A stretch of 64,000 nucleotides of DNA from Sutcliffiella horikoshii (GCF_019931755.1 NZ_CP082918.1:3204001-3268000), one strand, 5' to 3'; numbered from the stretch's first letter, positions 35,026 through 44,168 are shown. The notes: a model not told the origin generated them from the letters alone. Translations and numbers: made by a program.

Positions 35026-36294
35026 TTACATGTTTTTGATTAGTTCGTCGCCAAACTCGGAGCATTTTACTTCTGTTGCACCGTCCATTAGACGAGCAAA
35101 GTCGTAAGTTACTACTTTAGAAGCGATGGATTTTTCCATAGCATCTACTACAAGTTTAGCAGCTTCTGTCCAGCCAAGGTGCTCAAGCATTAATACCCCG
35201 GAAAGGATAACAGAAGATGGGTTTACTTTATCAAGACCAGCATATTTCGGAGCAGTACCATGTGTAGCTTCGAAAATTGCGTGACCAGTTTCATAGTTAA
35301 TGTTCGCTCCAGGAGCGATTCCGATTCCACCTACTTGTGCAGCAAGTGCATCAGAGATGTAGTCACCGTTCAGGTTCATTGTTGCAACAACATCAAACTC
35401 TTTTGGACGAGTAAGGATTTGTTGTAAGAAGATATCAGCAATGGAATCCTTCACTAGGATCTTGCCTTCTGCTTCTGCAGCTTCTTGAGCTTTGTTTGCA
35501 GCATCTTTACCTTCCGCTTCCGCGATACGGTCATATTGTGCCCAAGTAAATACTTTATCGCCGAATTCTTTTTCAGCTAGCTCGTAACCCCAGTTTTTGA
35601 AAGCACCCTCAGTGAACTTCATGATGTTTCCTTTGTGAACTAGTGTTACAGATTTGCGGCCATGCTCGATCGCATAGTTGATGGCACCACGAACAAGACG
35701 GGAAGTACCTTCTTCAGATACAGGCTTAATTCCGATACCGGAAGTTTCAGGGAAACGGATTTTGTTAACTCCCATTTCAGTTTGAAGGAAGTTGATTAAC
35801 TTTTCTACTTCCTCAGAGCCTTTTGCATACTCGATTCCAGCATAGATATCTTCTGTGTTTTCACGGAAAATAACCATGTCAGTATCTTCTGGGCGTTTAA
35901 TAGGAGAAGGAACTCCTTGGAAATAACGAACAGGACGTAAGCATGTGAAAAGGTCCAACTCTTGACGTAAAGCAACGTTAAGAGAACGGATTCCGCCACC
36001 GACTGGAGTAGTCAGAGGTCCTTTGATTGCAATTATGTACTCGCGGATATCATCAAGTGTTTGACTTGGTAACCATTCACCAGTTTGGTTGAATGCTTTT
36101 TCTCCAGCCAATACTTCTTTCCAGACAATTTCCTTTTCACCATTATATGCTTTTTCAACAGCTGCTTCTAAAACACGGGATGCAGATGCCCAAATATCAG
36201 GACCAATTCCGTCTCCCTCGATGAATGGAATAATTGGGTTGTTAGGTACGTTTAGTACGCCATCTGTAACTGTAATTTTTGTTCCTTGTGTCAA
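35026..36294 (-). CDS. icd: Isocitrate dehydrogenase (NADP)
   Basis: Icd converts isocitrate to 2-oxoglutarate. The 422-residue protein is nearly the length of the B. subtilis enzyme (423). Motifs are [32 protein letters not shown] (with the regulatory Ser) and [29 protein letters not shown] follows. AGGAGG precedes the start. It is 115 bp downstream of citZ. Confidence 0.98.
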   Translation of the reverse strand: MTQGTKITVTDGVLNVPNNPIIPFIEGDGIGPDIWASASRVLEAAVEKAYNGEKEIVWKEVLAGEKAFNQTGEWLPSQTLDDIREYIIAIKGPLTTPVGGGIRSLNVALRQELDLFTCLRPVRYFQGVPSPIKRPEDTDMVIFRENTEDIYAGIEYAKGSEEVEKLINFLQTEMGVNKIRFPETSGIGIKPVSEEGTSRLVRGAINYAIEHGRKSVTLVHKGNIMKFTEGAFKNWGYELAEKEFGDKVFTWAQYDRIAEAEGKDAANKAQEAAEAEGKILVKDSIADIFLQQILTRPKEFDVVATMNLNGDYISDALAAQVGGIGIAPGANINYETGHAIFEATHGTAPKYAGLDKVNPSSVILSGVLMLEHLGWTEAAKLVVDAMEKSIASKVVTYDFARLMDGATEVKCSEFGDELIKNM

Positions 36295-36409
36295 AGTAAA
36301 AACCTCCTAAGAAATATGATGACATTAGATGTTTGGGAAAGGGAATTCCCCTCCCCTTGTATTATAGCAAAAATTCAATCAATGTATCTTGTTGTAGCAT
36401 CAAGCCAGA

Positions 36410-37528
36410 TTAGCTGCGCTTTTCAATTGGTACATAATCTTGCTTGCCAGGGCCAGTATAATCTGCACGAGGGCGGATTAGGCGGTTGTTGGAATACTGC
36501 TCAAGAATATGCGCCAACCAACCGGATACACGGCTCACAGCAAAGATTGGTGTGAATAAGTCATGATCGATTCCTAAAGAGTGATACACAGACGCACTGT
36601 AGAAATCAACGTTCGGCGGAAGTGGCTTCTCGGAAGTCACAACTTCTTCCACTTTCACGGACATTTCATACCATTTAGGTTGTCCTGTCAGATGTGTAAG
36701 CTTCTCGGACATTTCACGCAAATGCTTCGCACGAGGATCTCCTTGGCGATATACACGGTGACCGAAGCCCATGATTTTTTCTTTATTTGCAAGTTTTTCA
36801 CGGATATAGCTTTCCGCATTTTCCACTTCACCGATTTCAGAAAGCATCTTCATAACCGCTTCGTTTGCTCCACCGTGCAATGGACCTTTTAATGCTCCGA
36901 TTGCAGCAGTAACACCAGAGTAAACATCCGACAATGTCGCTACACATACACGTGCAGTGAAAGTAGATGCATTTAACTCATGGTCAGCATGAAGAACTAA
37001 TGCCTTATTGAATGCTTCAATTGCAACCTCAGACGGCTCTTCTCCAGTTAACATGTATAAGAAGTTCGCTGCCATGCCAAGATCTGTTCTCGGAGCAATC
37101 GGATCCAATCCTTTACGGATTCTTGAGAACGCTGTCACAATTGTCGGCATTTTAGCTTGCAAACGAACAGCCTTGTGGTAGTTTACTTCGGGATCCATGT
37201 TATCTGCTTCCCCATCGTATAAACCTAGTAATGATACTGCCGTACGTAAAGCAGCCATAGGGTGAACTTTATCAATTGGATAAGTTTTAAAGTGATTGAT
37301 GACTTCATCAGGAAGAGCAGCATTTTCAGCTAATTCTTTCTTTAGGGAAGCCAATTCTTCCTTGTTAGGCAATTTTTGATGCCATAAAAGATAGATTACC
37401 TCTTCGAAGCTAGCATAGTCTGCTAAGTCATCAATGTTGTAGCCAACATACGTTAGTGTGTCGTCAATAATGGAACTAATAGCGGAAGTTGTTGCTACAA
37501 TTCCTTCTAGACCTTTAGTTGTTGTCAT
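36410..37528 (-). CDS. citZ: Citrate synthase
   Basis: CitZ condenses acetyl-CoA and oxaloacetate, the entry step of the TCA cycle. The 372-residue protein has LHADHELNASTFTARV (catalytic His), KGPLHGGANEAVMKM and MGFGHRVYRQGDPRAK (second His). It is the first gene of the citZ-icd cluster; a -10 box and cre-like site lie upstream. Confidence 0.98.
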   Translation of the reverse strand: MTTTKGLEGIVATTSAISSIIDDTLTYVGYNIDDLADYASFEEVIYLLWHQKLPNKEELASLKKELAENAALPDEVINHFKTYPIDKVHPMAALRTAVSLLGLYDGEADNMDPEVNYHKAVRLQAKMPTIVTAFSRIRKGLDPIAPRTDLGMAANFLYMLTGEEPSEVAIEAFNKALVLHADHELNASTFTARVCVATLSDVYSGVTAAIGALKGPLHGGANEAVMKMLSEIGEVENAESYIREKLANKEKIMGFGHRVYRQGDPRAKHLREMSEKLTHLTGQPKWYEMSVKVEEVVTSEKPLPPNVDFYSASVYHSLGIDHDLFTPIFAVSRVSGWLAHILEQYSNNRLIRPRADYTGPGKQDYVPIEKRS

Positions 37529-37670
37529 TTCAAACCTCTCCTTTATGTGAAAATTTCTTCAAATCCTTATCTACCATTGCCCACCCGAACGCTTGCTCAC
37601 CATAATGATAAAAATCAATGCTCTGTATAAATATTTAGAGTAATTCATTAATTCAGAATCTAGCAAACTA

Positions 37671-37720
37671 AGAAAATGCTTACATTTCCATTCAAAAAAA
37701 TAAGCGCCTTATCCATTATA
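37671..37720 (-). promoter_or_regulatory. citZ promoter -10 and possible cre site
   Basis: On the minus strand TATAAT (37720-37715) lies about 190 bp before the ATG. TGTAAGCATTTTCT (37684-37671), about 25-35 bp inside the transcript, matches the CcpA cre consensus at most positions but lacks the central CG. The -35 is weak. Confidence 0.45.
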
Positions 37721-37881
37721 TTATGGGGGTGCGCGCATTTTCGGCGAACAATGTTTCTCTTGCTTAGTAGGAAGGAAGTGTCCTTGTCCCTATTATAAAC
37801 AATTATCTGACTTTTGTGAATGAAAAGAACGAAAGTCCTGCAAAAAATATTATTACGAAAAAATAATTTGTGAAAAATCCC

Positions 37882-38343
37882 CTATGTGAAATACTCCACT
37901 ACCTTCATTGCAAGATAAGCTATTCCTGCCCCAATCAGTGGGCCTACAGCCACACCATTGAACAAGGAAACCGCCAGGATCGTACCAAATACCAGTGCTG
38001 TCGTTATATGCGGATCATTGGCAAGCAATGTCAACCCGCTTTTTGCAATCAGCGCAACAGCTATACCAGCTCCGAGCGCCACCCAGGCATAGGAAGACTT
38101 TAACGCTTCCTGTAATTGCTTGAATCCTATATCTCCTGTTGCAATCGGTACTAAAACCGCAATAGTGATAATCGTTACTCCCCAATTGATTCCTTTAGAT
38201 TGCAGATAAGGGAATACTTTATTATCCAGACCAATAACTTTAATAACAAGCAATACTGCCACAGCAAACATCAAGGATGGATTCTTTGCAATAAAGCCGA
38301 TCAATAGAAGTATCAGTAAAAACACGGTTGCTTGACTTATCAT
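37882..38343 (-). CDS. ytwI: UPF0756/DUF441 membrane protein YtwI
   Basis: The 153-residue protein has four or five hydrophobic segments and GxGIAVALIAKSG, GTILAVSLFNGVAVGPLIGAG motifs of DUF441. Position upstream of citZ and divergent from ytvI is as in B. subtilis. Function is unknown. Confidence 0.9.
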   Translation of the reverse strand: MISQATVFLLILLLIGFIAKNPSLMFAVAVLLVIKVIGLDNKVFPYLQSKGINWGVTIITIAVLVPIATGDIGFKQLQEALKSSYAWVALGAGIAVALIAKSGLTLLANDPHITTALVFGTILAVSLFNGVAVGPLIGAGIAYLAMKVVEYFT

Positions 38344-38522
38344 TCTGTTTCATCCTTCCAAAACCAGACCCTTTTTCCATACTACCATAATAAAAAGCGA
38401 AATAAAAAGAATTGAGTTCGTACAGAATTTTCCTAATTTTTAAATATAAAACTATGAAAACAATATGGCAGGTTGTAAAATATGAAGTAAGGGAATTCCG
38501 GTACTCATAAGGGGTGTTATGC

Positions 38523-39644
38523 TTGAATTGGAATTATGTACATATCGTTTTTCGACTCCTGCTTGTGCTTCTCATCATCACGATTGGTCTTTTTTCGTTT
38601 TTTTATCTCTTCTCCATTGCCTATCCTTTCATCATCGCATTAGTTCTAGCGTTTTTAATAAACCCGCTCGTCAATTTACTTGAGAAGAATGGACGGCTTC
38701 CGAGAAGTTTGGCCGTTTTTCTATCAATTATGGCCTTGTTCGCGACTGTAGTTGGGGTCGTCACATTGCTAATTGTTGAAATTGTGTCCGGTACCGAGTA
38801 CTTGGCAAAAGTAGTGCCTGGTCATTTTGAAACCTTGGTCGTCTATATGGAGCAGTTTGTCGTAACTAAAATACTTCCATTGTTTAATCAGGTAAGTACG
38901 ATGTTTCATAGTTTAGAGGAGGGGCAACAACAATCCCTCTTGACAAATATTGAAAATATCGGCGGAACGGTTGCCAGCACAGTCGGCGAGTTCATCCAAT
39001 CCTTCTTAACCAACCTTCCTAAACTCATTACATGGATCCCAAGTGTTGCTACAGTATTGATTTTCTCCTTACTGGCCACCTTCTTCATCAGCAAAGACTG
39101 GTACAAACTTAGAGGAAGATTAAAAAAGATTACTCCTGTCAAGGCACAAGGAAGTCTTACAAAAGTGTTTGTTAGCTTAAAGAAAGCTTTCTTCGGTTTT
39201 ATGCGAGCACAGGCAACTCTCATTTCAATCACTACCATCATCGTATTAATAGGATTATTGATTTTACGGGTCGAATACGCGATTACCGTTGCTTTAATCA
39301 TCGGATTGGTAGATTTGATCCCTTATCTTGGAACAGGGTTGATTTTTGTTCCGTGGATTATCTTTTTAGCCATAAGCGGGAATTTGCCATTAGCTATTGG
39401 ACTTGGAGTACTTTATTTGATTGTGATCGTACAGCGTCAGTTGATGGAGCCAAAGATTTTATCGTCGAGTATCGGTCTTGATCCTTTGGCGACTTTGGTA
39501 AGTTTATTTGTCGGCTTCCAGCTGATAGGATTTCTTGGGTTGATTGTCGGGCCGGTGACAGTAGTTATTTTTAATACACTGTGGAATGCGGGAGTTATTA
39601 AAGACATTTACCTTTTCATAGTCGGGAAGAATAGGGCGGTTTAA
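38523..39644 (+). CDS. ytvI: Sporulation integral membrane protein YtvI (AI-2E transporter family)
   Basis: The protein has about 373 residues and seven or eight hydrophobic segments, with the AI-2E/PerM family C-terminal pattern (LIGLVDLIPYLGTG, VIVQRQLMEPKILSSSIGLDPLATL). The start is uncertain: TTG at 38523 is 8 bp after AAGGGG, while an in-frame GTG at 38514 overlaps that site. It is in the fxsA-citZ order as in B. subtilis. The transported substrate is not known. Confidence 0.9.
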   Translation: MNWNYVHIVFRLLLVLLIITIGLFSFFYLFSIAYPFIIALVLAFLINPLVNLLEKNGRLPRSLAVFLSIMALFATVVGVVTLLIVEIVSGTEYLAKVVPGHFETLVVYMEQFVVTKILPLFNQVSTMFHSLEEGQQQSLLTNIENIGGTVASTVGEFIQSFLTNLPKLITWIPSVATVLIFSLLATFFISKDWYKLRGRLKKITPVKAQGSLTKVFVSLKKAFFGFMRAQATLISITTIIVLIGLLILRVEYAITVALIIGLVDLIPYLGTGLIFVPWIIFLAISGNLPLAIGLGVLYLIVIVQRQLMEPKILSSSIGLDPLATLVSLFVGFQLIGFLGLIVGPVTVVIFNTLWNAGVIKDIYLFIVGKNRAV

Positions 39645-39668
39645 AATTTGGGTTATTGGGTTAATCAC

Positions 39669-39799
39669 CGCTGTTCCTTTCCGCAAATGGCGTCGCTTTC
39701 CGCGGGACGGTGCTTGAGCCTCCTCGCTACGCTGCGGGGTCTCAATCTACCATTACTCCCCCGCTGGAGTCTTTGCCATTTGCTCCAATCCTCAGCTAG
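39669..39799 (-). repeat. Dispersed ~130-bp repeat, copy 6, left of the small-gene array
   Basis: CGCTGTTCCTTTCCGC at one end, CCTCAGCTAG at the other, core GAGACCCCGCAGCG on the minus strand. It follows ytvI. Confidence 0.85.
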
Positions 39800-39967
39800 A
39801 AATTACTTTTAAGAAACGTTAGTGCATTTTCAGATAACTCGATTAGATCAACGGGTTCTGATACTTAACACTAAAAAAGAAGATGCATAATTAATTGATT
39901 AACAGGTTTACTTGTGAGGTGCAAACAACCAAATTACAGGACAAATCTTTCACGACATGTTCCACAC

Positions 39968-40012
39968 CAAAAAGGCTTAGAGAGTTTTCCCCTCTAAGCC
40001 TTTTTACTTTAT
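39968..40012. terminator. Terminator at the end of the small-gene array
   Basis: AAAAAGGCTTAGAG pairs with CTCTAAGCCTTTTT; both strands have A or T runs. It lies after the last array gene on the minus strand. Confidence 0.8.
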
Positions 40013-40020
40013 TTCATTAT

Positions 40021-40047
40021 TCAACAATCGCTCCTAGTTTGTTGAGG
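40021..40047 (-). repeat. Array repeat R1 (short form)
   Basis: TCAACAA and TTGTTGA pair around TCGCTCCTAGT. Only the right half of the full repeat is present. It lies 9 bp past the stop of the last array gene. Confidence 0.75.
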
Positions 40048-40055
40048 AAGTAAAG

Positions 40056-40343
40056 TTACTCTACACCAAAAATGTGAGACATAATAATGCCTGTTATTAA
40101 TCCAGCAATAATAAAAGTTGGAATAGAAAGTAAAATCTTATTTCTTGATGAAATGGTATAAAACTGTTTATACAATTTACCCAACAGAGTAAAAAAAATC
40201 GCAAAAATAGATAAAGTTATTATACCTGCTATGAAATCAACTTTTGTAAAGGGAGGATTGAGATAACCATCCAAATAATAATTTATAATAATCAACATAC
40301 TAACTAATATAAATTCATAAAAAAGAAATTTAAAATAATGCAC
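40056..40343 (-). CDS. Small membrane protein, array gene 9
   Basis: The GTG start at 40343 has AAAGGGGGAG upstream and gives 95 residues; the longer frame to 40367 contains that site in its coding part. Three hydrophobic segments are seen (about 10-24, 36-54, 72-90). It is not recognised. It is the last gene of the array before R1 and the terminator. Confidence 0.7.
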   Translation of the reverse strand: MHYFKFLFYEFILVSMLIIINYYLDGYLNPPFTKVDFIAGIITLSIFAIFFTLLGKLYKQFYTISSRNKILLSIPTFIIAGLITGIIMSHIFGVE

Positions 40344-40384
40344 TTTAACTCCCCCTTTAATCCACACTGTTACAAACTCTTACT

Positions 40385-40455
40385 ACAGGGAATGCTGCCC
40401 TATTTTTTTGTAAGAAGCGACCCACTATGCTGCTATCGCGCCGAGTATGTTGAAG
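40385..40455 (-). repeat. Array repeat R2
   Basis: CTGCCC, then AAGCGACCCACTATGC and ATCGCGCCGAG: a diverged full copy. The stop codon of the next gene lies inside it. Confidence 0.75.
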
Positions 40456-40627
40456 ATGATTGTTTGCTTTTTTCGTTCTTACCCCTAACTATAAAACCAG
40501 CTATAATAAAACATCCAAACCCTATAATTTTCATAAATAAATGACTTATTTTTCCCATTTCATCAATAGTCAGTGAGAGCAAAAAAGCTCCAAATAAAAT
40601 AATGGGAATAGCAAAAAACCACCTCAA
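40433..40627 (-). CDS. Small two-segment membrane protein, array gene 8
   Basis: The 64-residue product starts at TTG with AAAGGGGGA 8 bp upstream. Hydrophobic segments lie at about 4-20 and 31-47, followed by a basic Ser-rich tail. The last ~8 residues and the stop are encoded by repeat R2. Not recognised. Confidence 0.65.
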   Translation of the reverse strand: MRWFFAIPIILFGAFLLSLTIDEMGKISHLFMKIIGFGCFIIAGFIVRGKNEKSKQSSSTYSAR

Positions 40628-40657
40628 TTTATGTATCCCCCTTTATATGAATCAAAC

Positions 40658-40739
40658 ATTCTTATCGAACAATCCTACCCAATTCTTAAGTAAGGAGCGA
40701 TCCGCTATGCTACAATCGCCCCTAGACTGCGAAAGAATA
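40658..40739 (-). repeat. Array repeat R3
   Basis: A full copy with GGAGCGATCCGCTATGC and ATCGCCCCTAG in the core. The outer arms ATTCTTATCG and CGAAAGAAT are complementary with one bulge. Confidence 0.8.
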
Positions 40740-40745
40740 ACTAAA

Positions 40746-41303
40746 TTATTTTCCACTCCAACTTGGAATAATTTCACTAAAATATGTACCAATTTTCTTA
40801 ACTTCATTCATTACACGATTTATGCCTACTTCTGTTAAGTACCAATTTTCCTTTGTTATCCCATATCTATCAACACAAGGCGAAACTAAGAACTTACAAT
40901 CTATTGGGAATTCAGCTTGATAACATAATAATGAACGACGAGCGTGGCCTGCTTTACAAACCACTATCGCTTTTTGGGGAACTATATTCTTCCGTTGAAG
41001 AACTTCTAGAGAGAAACGGGCATTTTCTAATGTATGTTGTGCTTTATCTTCTTTTAATATCGATTCTTCTGGTATTCCATTTTCTATGCCTATTCTTTTT
41101 AAATACTCCCATTCAGTAGTTCCAACGTGTGATTTAAAACCACCAGATGGCAGAATATAAGGAGCTAATCCTTGCTTATATAATTCTACCGCCTTTTCCA
41201 TAAGCTGCGGATGATCAGCACCAGGAACCAAGATTACATCTGCTGGAGAAACTGCGGTTTCCACAAAAATAAACTCAGTAATACAATCAAACGGGTTAGA
41301 CAT
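40746..41303 (-). CDS. DUF218/YdcF-like protein, array gene 7
   Basis: The 185-residue protein has the DUF218 pattern: ADVILVPGADHPQ near the N-terminus, PSGG, HTLENARFS and VVCKAGHARRSLLCY. It has no membrane segment, unlike many DUF218 members. The function of the family is unclear; it has been linked to envelope and vancomycin-sensitivity phenotypes. It lies between R4 and R3. Confidence 0.8.
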   Translation of the reverse strand: MSNPFDCITEFIFVETAVSPADVILVPGADHPQLMEKAVELYKQGLAPYILPSGGFKSHVGTTEWEYLKRIGIENGIPEESILKEDKAQHTLENARFSLEVLQRKNIVPQKAIVVCKAGHARRSLLCYQAEFPIDCKFLVSPCVDRYGITKENWYLTEVGINRVMNEVKKIGTYFSEIIPSWSGK

Positions 41304-41327
41304 CTGATAAACTCTCCTTGTACTTAT

Positions 41328-41385
41328 AGTTTTCTATTGGAGTTGGCTTCACTATGCAACAATCGCTCCTAGGTTGCGGAAAAAC
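41328..41385 (-). repeat. Array repeat R4
   Basis: CACTATGCAACAATCGCTCCTAG in two parts matches R8 closely. The left half of the core stem is missing. Outer arms GTTTTC and GAAAAAC pair with a bulge. Confidence 0.75.
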
Positions 41386-41389
41386 GAGA

Positions 41390-41602
41390 TTATCTCGAAC
41401 TCCTTATAACTTTAAAAGACAAGCTTGTTAAAATAAATGATACTCCTATTAGTATTGGTGTTACCACAAAAAGTCCTAATAGGTCAGTTTTATAATTCCA
41501 AGGCACAAAAGTGTCCCACAAAATAGACATCAATTTCCATAATACGATAAAAATTAGTAGAGCAAAAATAAAATATATTACTTTTTCAAAGACTCGTTTC
41601 AC
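41390..41602 (-). CDS. Small membrane protein, array gene 6
   Basis: The 70-residue protein has hydrophobic segments at about 8-26 and 41-62 with a basic N-terminus and a basic end. Not recognised. It lies between R5 and R4. Confidence 0.65.
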   Translation of the reverse strand: MKRVFEKVIYFIFALLIFIVLWKLMSILWDTFVPWNYKTDLLGLFVVTPILIGVSFILTSLSFKVIRSSR

Positions 41603-41663
41603 TTTTATTTAATCTTCTCCCATATGAAATTCTTAGTTGTAAATTATTAATAATAAATCCTTA

Positions 41664-41690
41664 TCCAACAATCGCCCTAGTTTGTTGAAG
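41664..41690 (-). repeat. Array repeat R5 (short form)
   Basis: CAACAA and TTGTTG pair around TCGCCCTAGT, as in R1. Confidence 0.75.
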
Positions 41691-41712
41691 ATTAGTTCTA
41701 ATAATGAATGTA

Positions 41713-42144
41713 CTATTCAAGCGAGTCTTCATCAGAGAATAGCCTATCTTTAACATAATTCACTTGCTCTACCATATGACCTATATTCCCTTCTCCAGCA
41801 TATAAGGACATATCAAAAAAGTTATTATCTAAATTAGACCAATAAAGAATATTTTCATCTCCAGAAACCAATATATCCCGTTTTAATCTACCAACATATA
41901 CTTCAACATAACAATTTTGTAGATAGTATGTAAAATCCATTAAGTGATGAAGATTTATGTCTTTATTGGAAATATTAGTTTCCTCATGGAGTTCTCTATA
42001 AGCAGCATCTATACCTTTTTCTCCATCTTCAATTTTCCCGCCTACTAAATTACTTAAGCCTTTATAAGGGTTTTTCAACCTTTCACACATTAACAACTTG
42101 TTCATATCTTTGTTATAAACCATCAATACATTATAACCTTGCAT
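41713..42144 (-). CDS. Nudix hydrolase, array gene 5
   Basis: The 143-residue protein has the Nudix box GGKIEDGEKGIDAAYREL followed by HEETN, matching Gx5Ex7REUxEE. Nudix enzymes hydrolyse nucleoside diphosphates linked to another group. The box is close to 8-oxo-dGTPase-type family members. It is a different subfamily from the next array gene, so it is not a recent duplicate. Confidence 0.88.
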   Translation of the reverse strand: MQGYNVLMVYNKDMNKLLMCERLKNPYKGLSNLVGGKIEDGEKGIDAAYRELHEETNISNKDINLHHLMDFTYYLQNCYVEVYVGRLKRDILVSGDENILYWSNLDNNFFDMSLYAGEGNIGHMVEQVNYVKDRLFSDEDSLE

Positions 42145-42150
42145 ATCATC

Positions 42151-42234
42151 ACTTCCCTATTGAGGTTAGACTGCTCAATTTTTAAGTAAGGAGCAATCCA
42201 CTATGCTTTAATCGCTCCTATTTAATGGAAGAAC
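42151..42234 (-). repeat. Array repeat R6
   Basis: Full copy: CTGCTC, TTAAGTAAGGAGCAATCCAC, TATGC and ATCGCTCCTA. Outer arms ACTTCC..ATT and AATGGAAG pair. Confidence 0.8.
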
Positions 42235-42255
42235 ATAATTAAGGTAAAGCACCAA

Positions 42256-42714
42256 TTAGATTTCACTAATGAATTTCTTAAAATCTTCAATGAAAGGTTT
42301 GTTAGTGGGAGAAATATTTTCAGGTAATTCATCTATGTTATAAAACTTTATTTCGGCACTTTCTATTCCGTCAGCTTTAAAATGCCCACTAAAAGTTGAG
42401 GATAAAAATACTACATTAACAAAGTAAACCTCGTCACCATTTGGATAAATGTGATGTTGCTGCCCGCCAGAGTAAACATTTAACAACTTCATTTCATCAA
42501 TATTTATATTTGTTTCTTCAAATACTTCTCTTTTTGCGGTTTCTTGAATACTTTCTCCTACATCCATTACACCACCAGGTATGCACCAGTTTCCATCATC
42601 ACTTCTTTTGATCAAGAGAATTTTATTATCTGGATCCGTAACAATAACACCTGCTGCACATATTATCAGTGGCATATTCCCTACTGCCTGGCGTAAAGTT
42701 TTTATATATTCCAT
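42256..42714 (-). CDS. Nudix hydrolase, array gene 4
   Basis: The 152-residue protein has the Nudix box GGVMDVGESIQETAKREV followed by FEETN. VLLIKRSDDGNWCIPGG precedes it, with ILLIKR as the substrate-side strand. The substrate is unknown. Flanked by R7 and R6. Confidence 0.9.
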   Translation of the reverse strand: MEYIKTLRQAVGNMPLIICAAGVIVTDPDNKILLIKRSDDGNWCIPGGVMDVGESIQETAKREVFEETNINIDEMKLLNVYSGGQQHHIYPNGDEVYFVNVVFLSSTFSGHFKADGIESAEIKFYNIDELPENISPTNKPFIEDFKKFISEI

Positions 42715-42734
42715 CTAATTCACCTTCTTTATAT

Positions 42735-42785
42735 GTTAGGAAGCCTGTTTACTACGCTATTGCTCCAGATTGTTATTGTAGGTAG
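42735..42785 (-). repeat. Array repeat R7 (degenerate)
   Basis: GGAAGCCTGTTTACTACGC followed by ATTGCTCCAGATTG keeps the spacing of the core but little of the stem. It is the most diverged copy. Confidence 0.55.
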
Positions 42786-42807
42786 TATAGATTGGATTTT
42801 TGAGGGT

Positions 42808-43275
42808 TCAACTCTCTATTGAGTCTTCAAATGTTCTTAGTAAAAATTCTCCGAAGCTTGGAAACTCAGTTTCAAACTTTTGTGCTTCTATTGGTAATCC
42901 ACGTAAATATGAAACAACAGCAGCGTTATCATCGTTTTCATCCTTCACATTAGAGCAATCTAAACAATAATACATATTGTCATAACCAGCAAAGTAGAAA
43001 CAAACCAGGTGTTCGGGGAATCCTTCTTCTTGTCTAAAGTGTTTAGTAATCCAAACCATACTTGGAACTCCACCTTCTTCAATTCCAAGGCCGTATATTT
43101 CTTCTCCAAAAATGTCACCAACACCATATCTTTTTAGAAATAGTCTATAACTACTAGGTAATTTGACGTTTAGCGTTTCTTCAGCAGAATAAATTAAATC
43201 TTCCTGAATTTCACCAATAAAATCTCCCTCATCCGAATGCTTCTCAATGATTTCAAATGCCTTTTTAATAACCAA
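42808..43275 (-). CDS. SMI1/KNR4 family protein, array gene 3
   Basis: The 155-residue acidic protein has the SMI1_KNR4 pattern (LPSSYRLFLKRYGVGDIFG, then CFYFAGYDNMYYCLD). In bacteria this superfamily includes many immunity proteins of polymorphic toxins. No toxin gene is nearby, so an orphan immunity role is only possible. Flanked by R8 and R7. Confidence 0.85.
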   Translation of the reverse strand: MVIKKAFEIIEKHSDEGDFIGEIQEDLIYSAEETLNVKLPSSYRLFLKRYGVGDIFGEEIYGLGIEEGGVPSMVWITKHFRQEEGFPEHLVCFYFAGYDNMYYCLDCSNVKDENDDNAAVVSYLRGLPIEAQKFETEFPSFGEFLLRTFEDSIES

Positions 43276-43317
43276 TTAATTTCTCCCCTAGTAAAAAAAT
43301 TTAAAATAGCTCTCTTA

Positions 43318-43390
43318 AGGTAAACTGCCCATTCTTATGTAAGGAGCGATCCACTATGCAACAATCGCTCCTAGATTGCGGAATAGTTGT
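43318..43390 (-). repeat. Array repeat R8 (best full form)
   Basis: CTGCCC, TTATGTAAGGAGCGATCCAC, TATGCAACA, ATCGCTCCTAG, ATTGCGG. AGGAGCGAT and ATCGCTCCT form a 9-bp stem with a 13-nt loop. Confidence 0.85.
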
Positions 43391-43421
43391 ATTGAACTAA
43401 CGCCACCCGCTTTAATAAGAG

Positions 43422-43703
43422 TTAACTTTGTTTTATGTTGTTGGCTTTGCGATTTGCGTAATAACCTGCTTTAACCAGTCCAACTACAATAGCAGATATA
43501 GCTCCGTTAATGAAAATAACAACAAATAAGGCAAGGACAGATAGTTCAAAAGCTACCGAGTAAACAAATCCTATTAACATACATAGCAATACTGTAAAGA
43601 TAAAATGAACTTTCTTGAAAAGAAATGTAATAAGTAAACTCAATATCATTACCAAAGAAACCATACCCATAAAGTAAAAGGAAAATACAAGTAAAAACTC
43701 CAT
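43422..43703 (-). CDS. Small membrane protein, array gene 2
   Basis: The 93-residue protein has three hydrophobic segments (about 3-27, 32-54, 58-80) and a basic tail. AAAGGGG lies upstream of the ATG. Not recognised. Flanked by R9 and R8. Confidence 0.65.
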   Translation of the reverse strand: MEFLLVFSFYFMGMVSLVMILSLLITFLFKKVHFIFTVLLCMLIGFVYSVAFELSVLALFVVIFINGAISAIVVGLVKAGYYANRKANNIKQS

Positions 43704-43752
43704 ACAATACCCCTTTCTTCTCTATGCTATATTATGCTTTTTATTGTTTTAA

Positions 43753-43830
43753 CTTGTTGAATTATTCTGCCCTATTCCTACATAAGGAGCAATCCATTGT
43801 GCTGCAATCGCTCCTAGTTACTTCAACAAG
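43753..43830 (-). repeat. Array repeat R9 (full, perfect outer arms)
   Basis: CTTGTTGAA at the left end is the exact complement of TTCAACAAG at the right end. The core has CTGCCC, ATAAGGAGCAATCCA and ATCGCTCCTAG. It ends 7 bp before the stop of the first array gene. Confidence 0.85.
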
Positions 43831-43836
43831 TATTTA

Positions 43837-44142
43837 TTATCTTTCAACCCATTCTTTAAAAACATCTAAAATTTCCTCTAAGTTTTCAGGACCACCAAAC
43901 CCAACAAAGTGAAAACCATCCCATTCTGGAATATAGTCAGTTTTACAAAAAATCCAGTCACTGTTAGTCCTTTCAATATCAGTTCTTTTAAAGGGTTTAT
44001 GCCTTAAATCAGTATCTTCTATACTAATCTTTACACTCCATCCAGGGTTATCTATTGTATCAATTCGTATACCATATCTATTTTCCCAGTCACCATTACA
44101 TTGTTCAAAATACCATTTTTGAATCCAACTTAATGTCCGCAT
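43837..44142 (-). CDS. Imm53-like immunity protein, array gene 1
   Basis: The 101-residue protein starts MRTLSWIQKWYFEQCNGDWE and contains TIDNPGWSVKISIEDT, the pattern of the Imm53 family of predicted immunity proteins. It is the first gene of the array in the direction of transcription. GGAGGG lies before the ATG. The matching toxin is not in the window. Confidence 0.78.
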   Translation of the reverse strand: MRTLSWIQKWYFEQCNGDWENRYGIRIDTIDNPGWSVKISIEDTDLRHKPFKRTDIERTNSDWIFCKTDYIPEWDGFHFVGFGGPENLEEILDVFKEWVER

Positions 44143-44168
44143 AACACCCTCCGTTACAAATGACCTTC

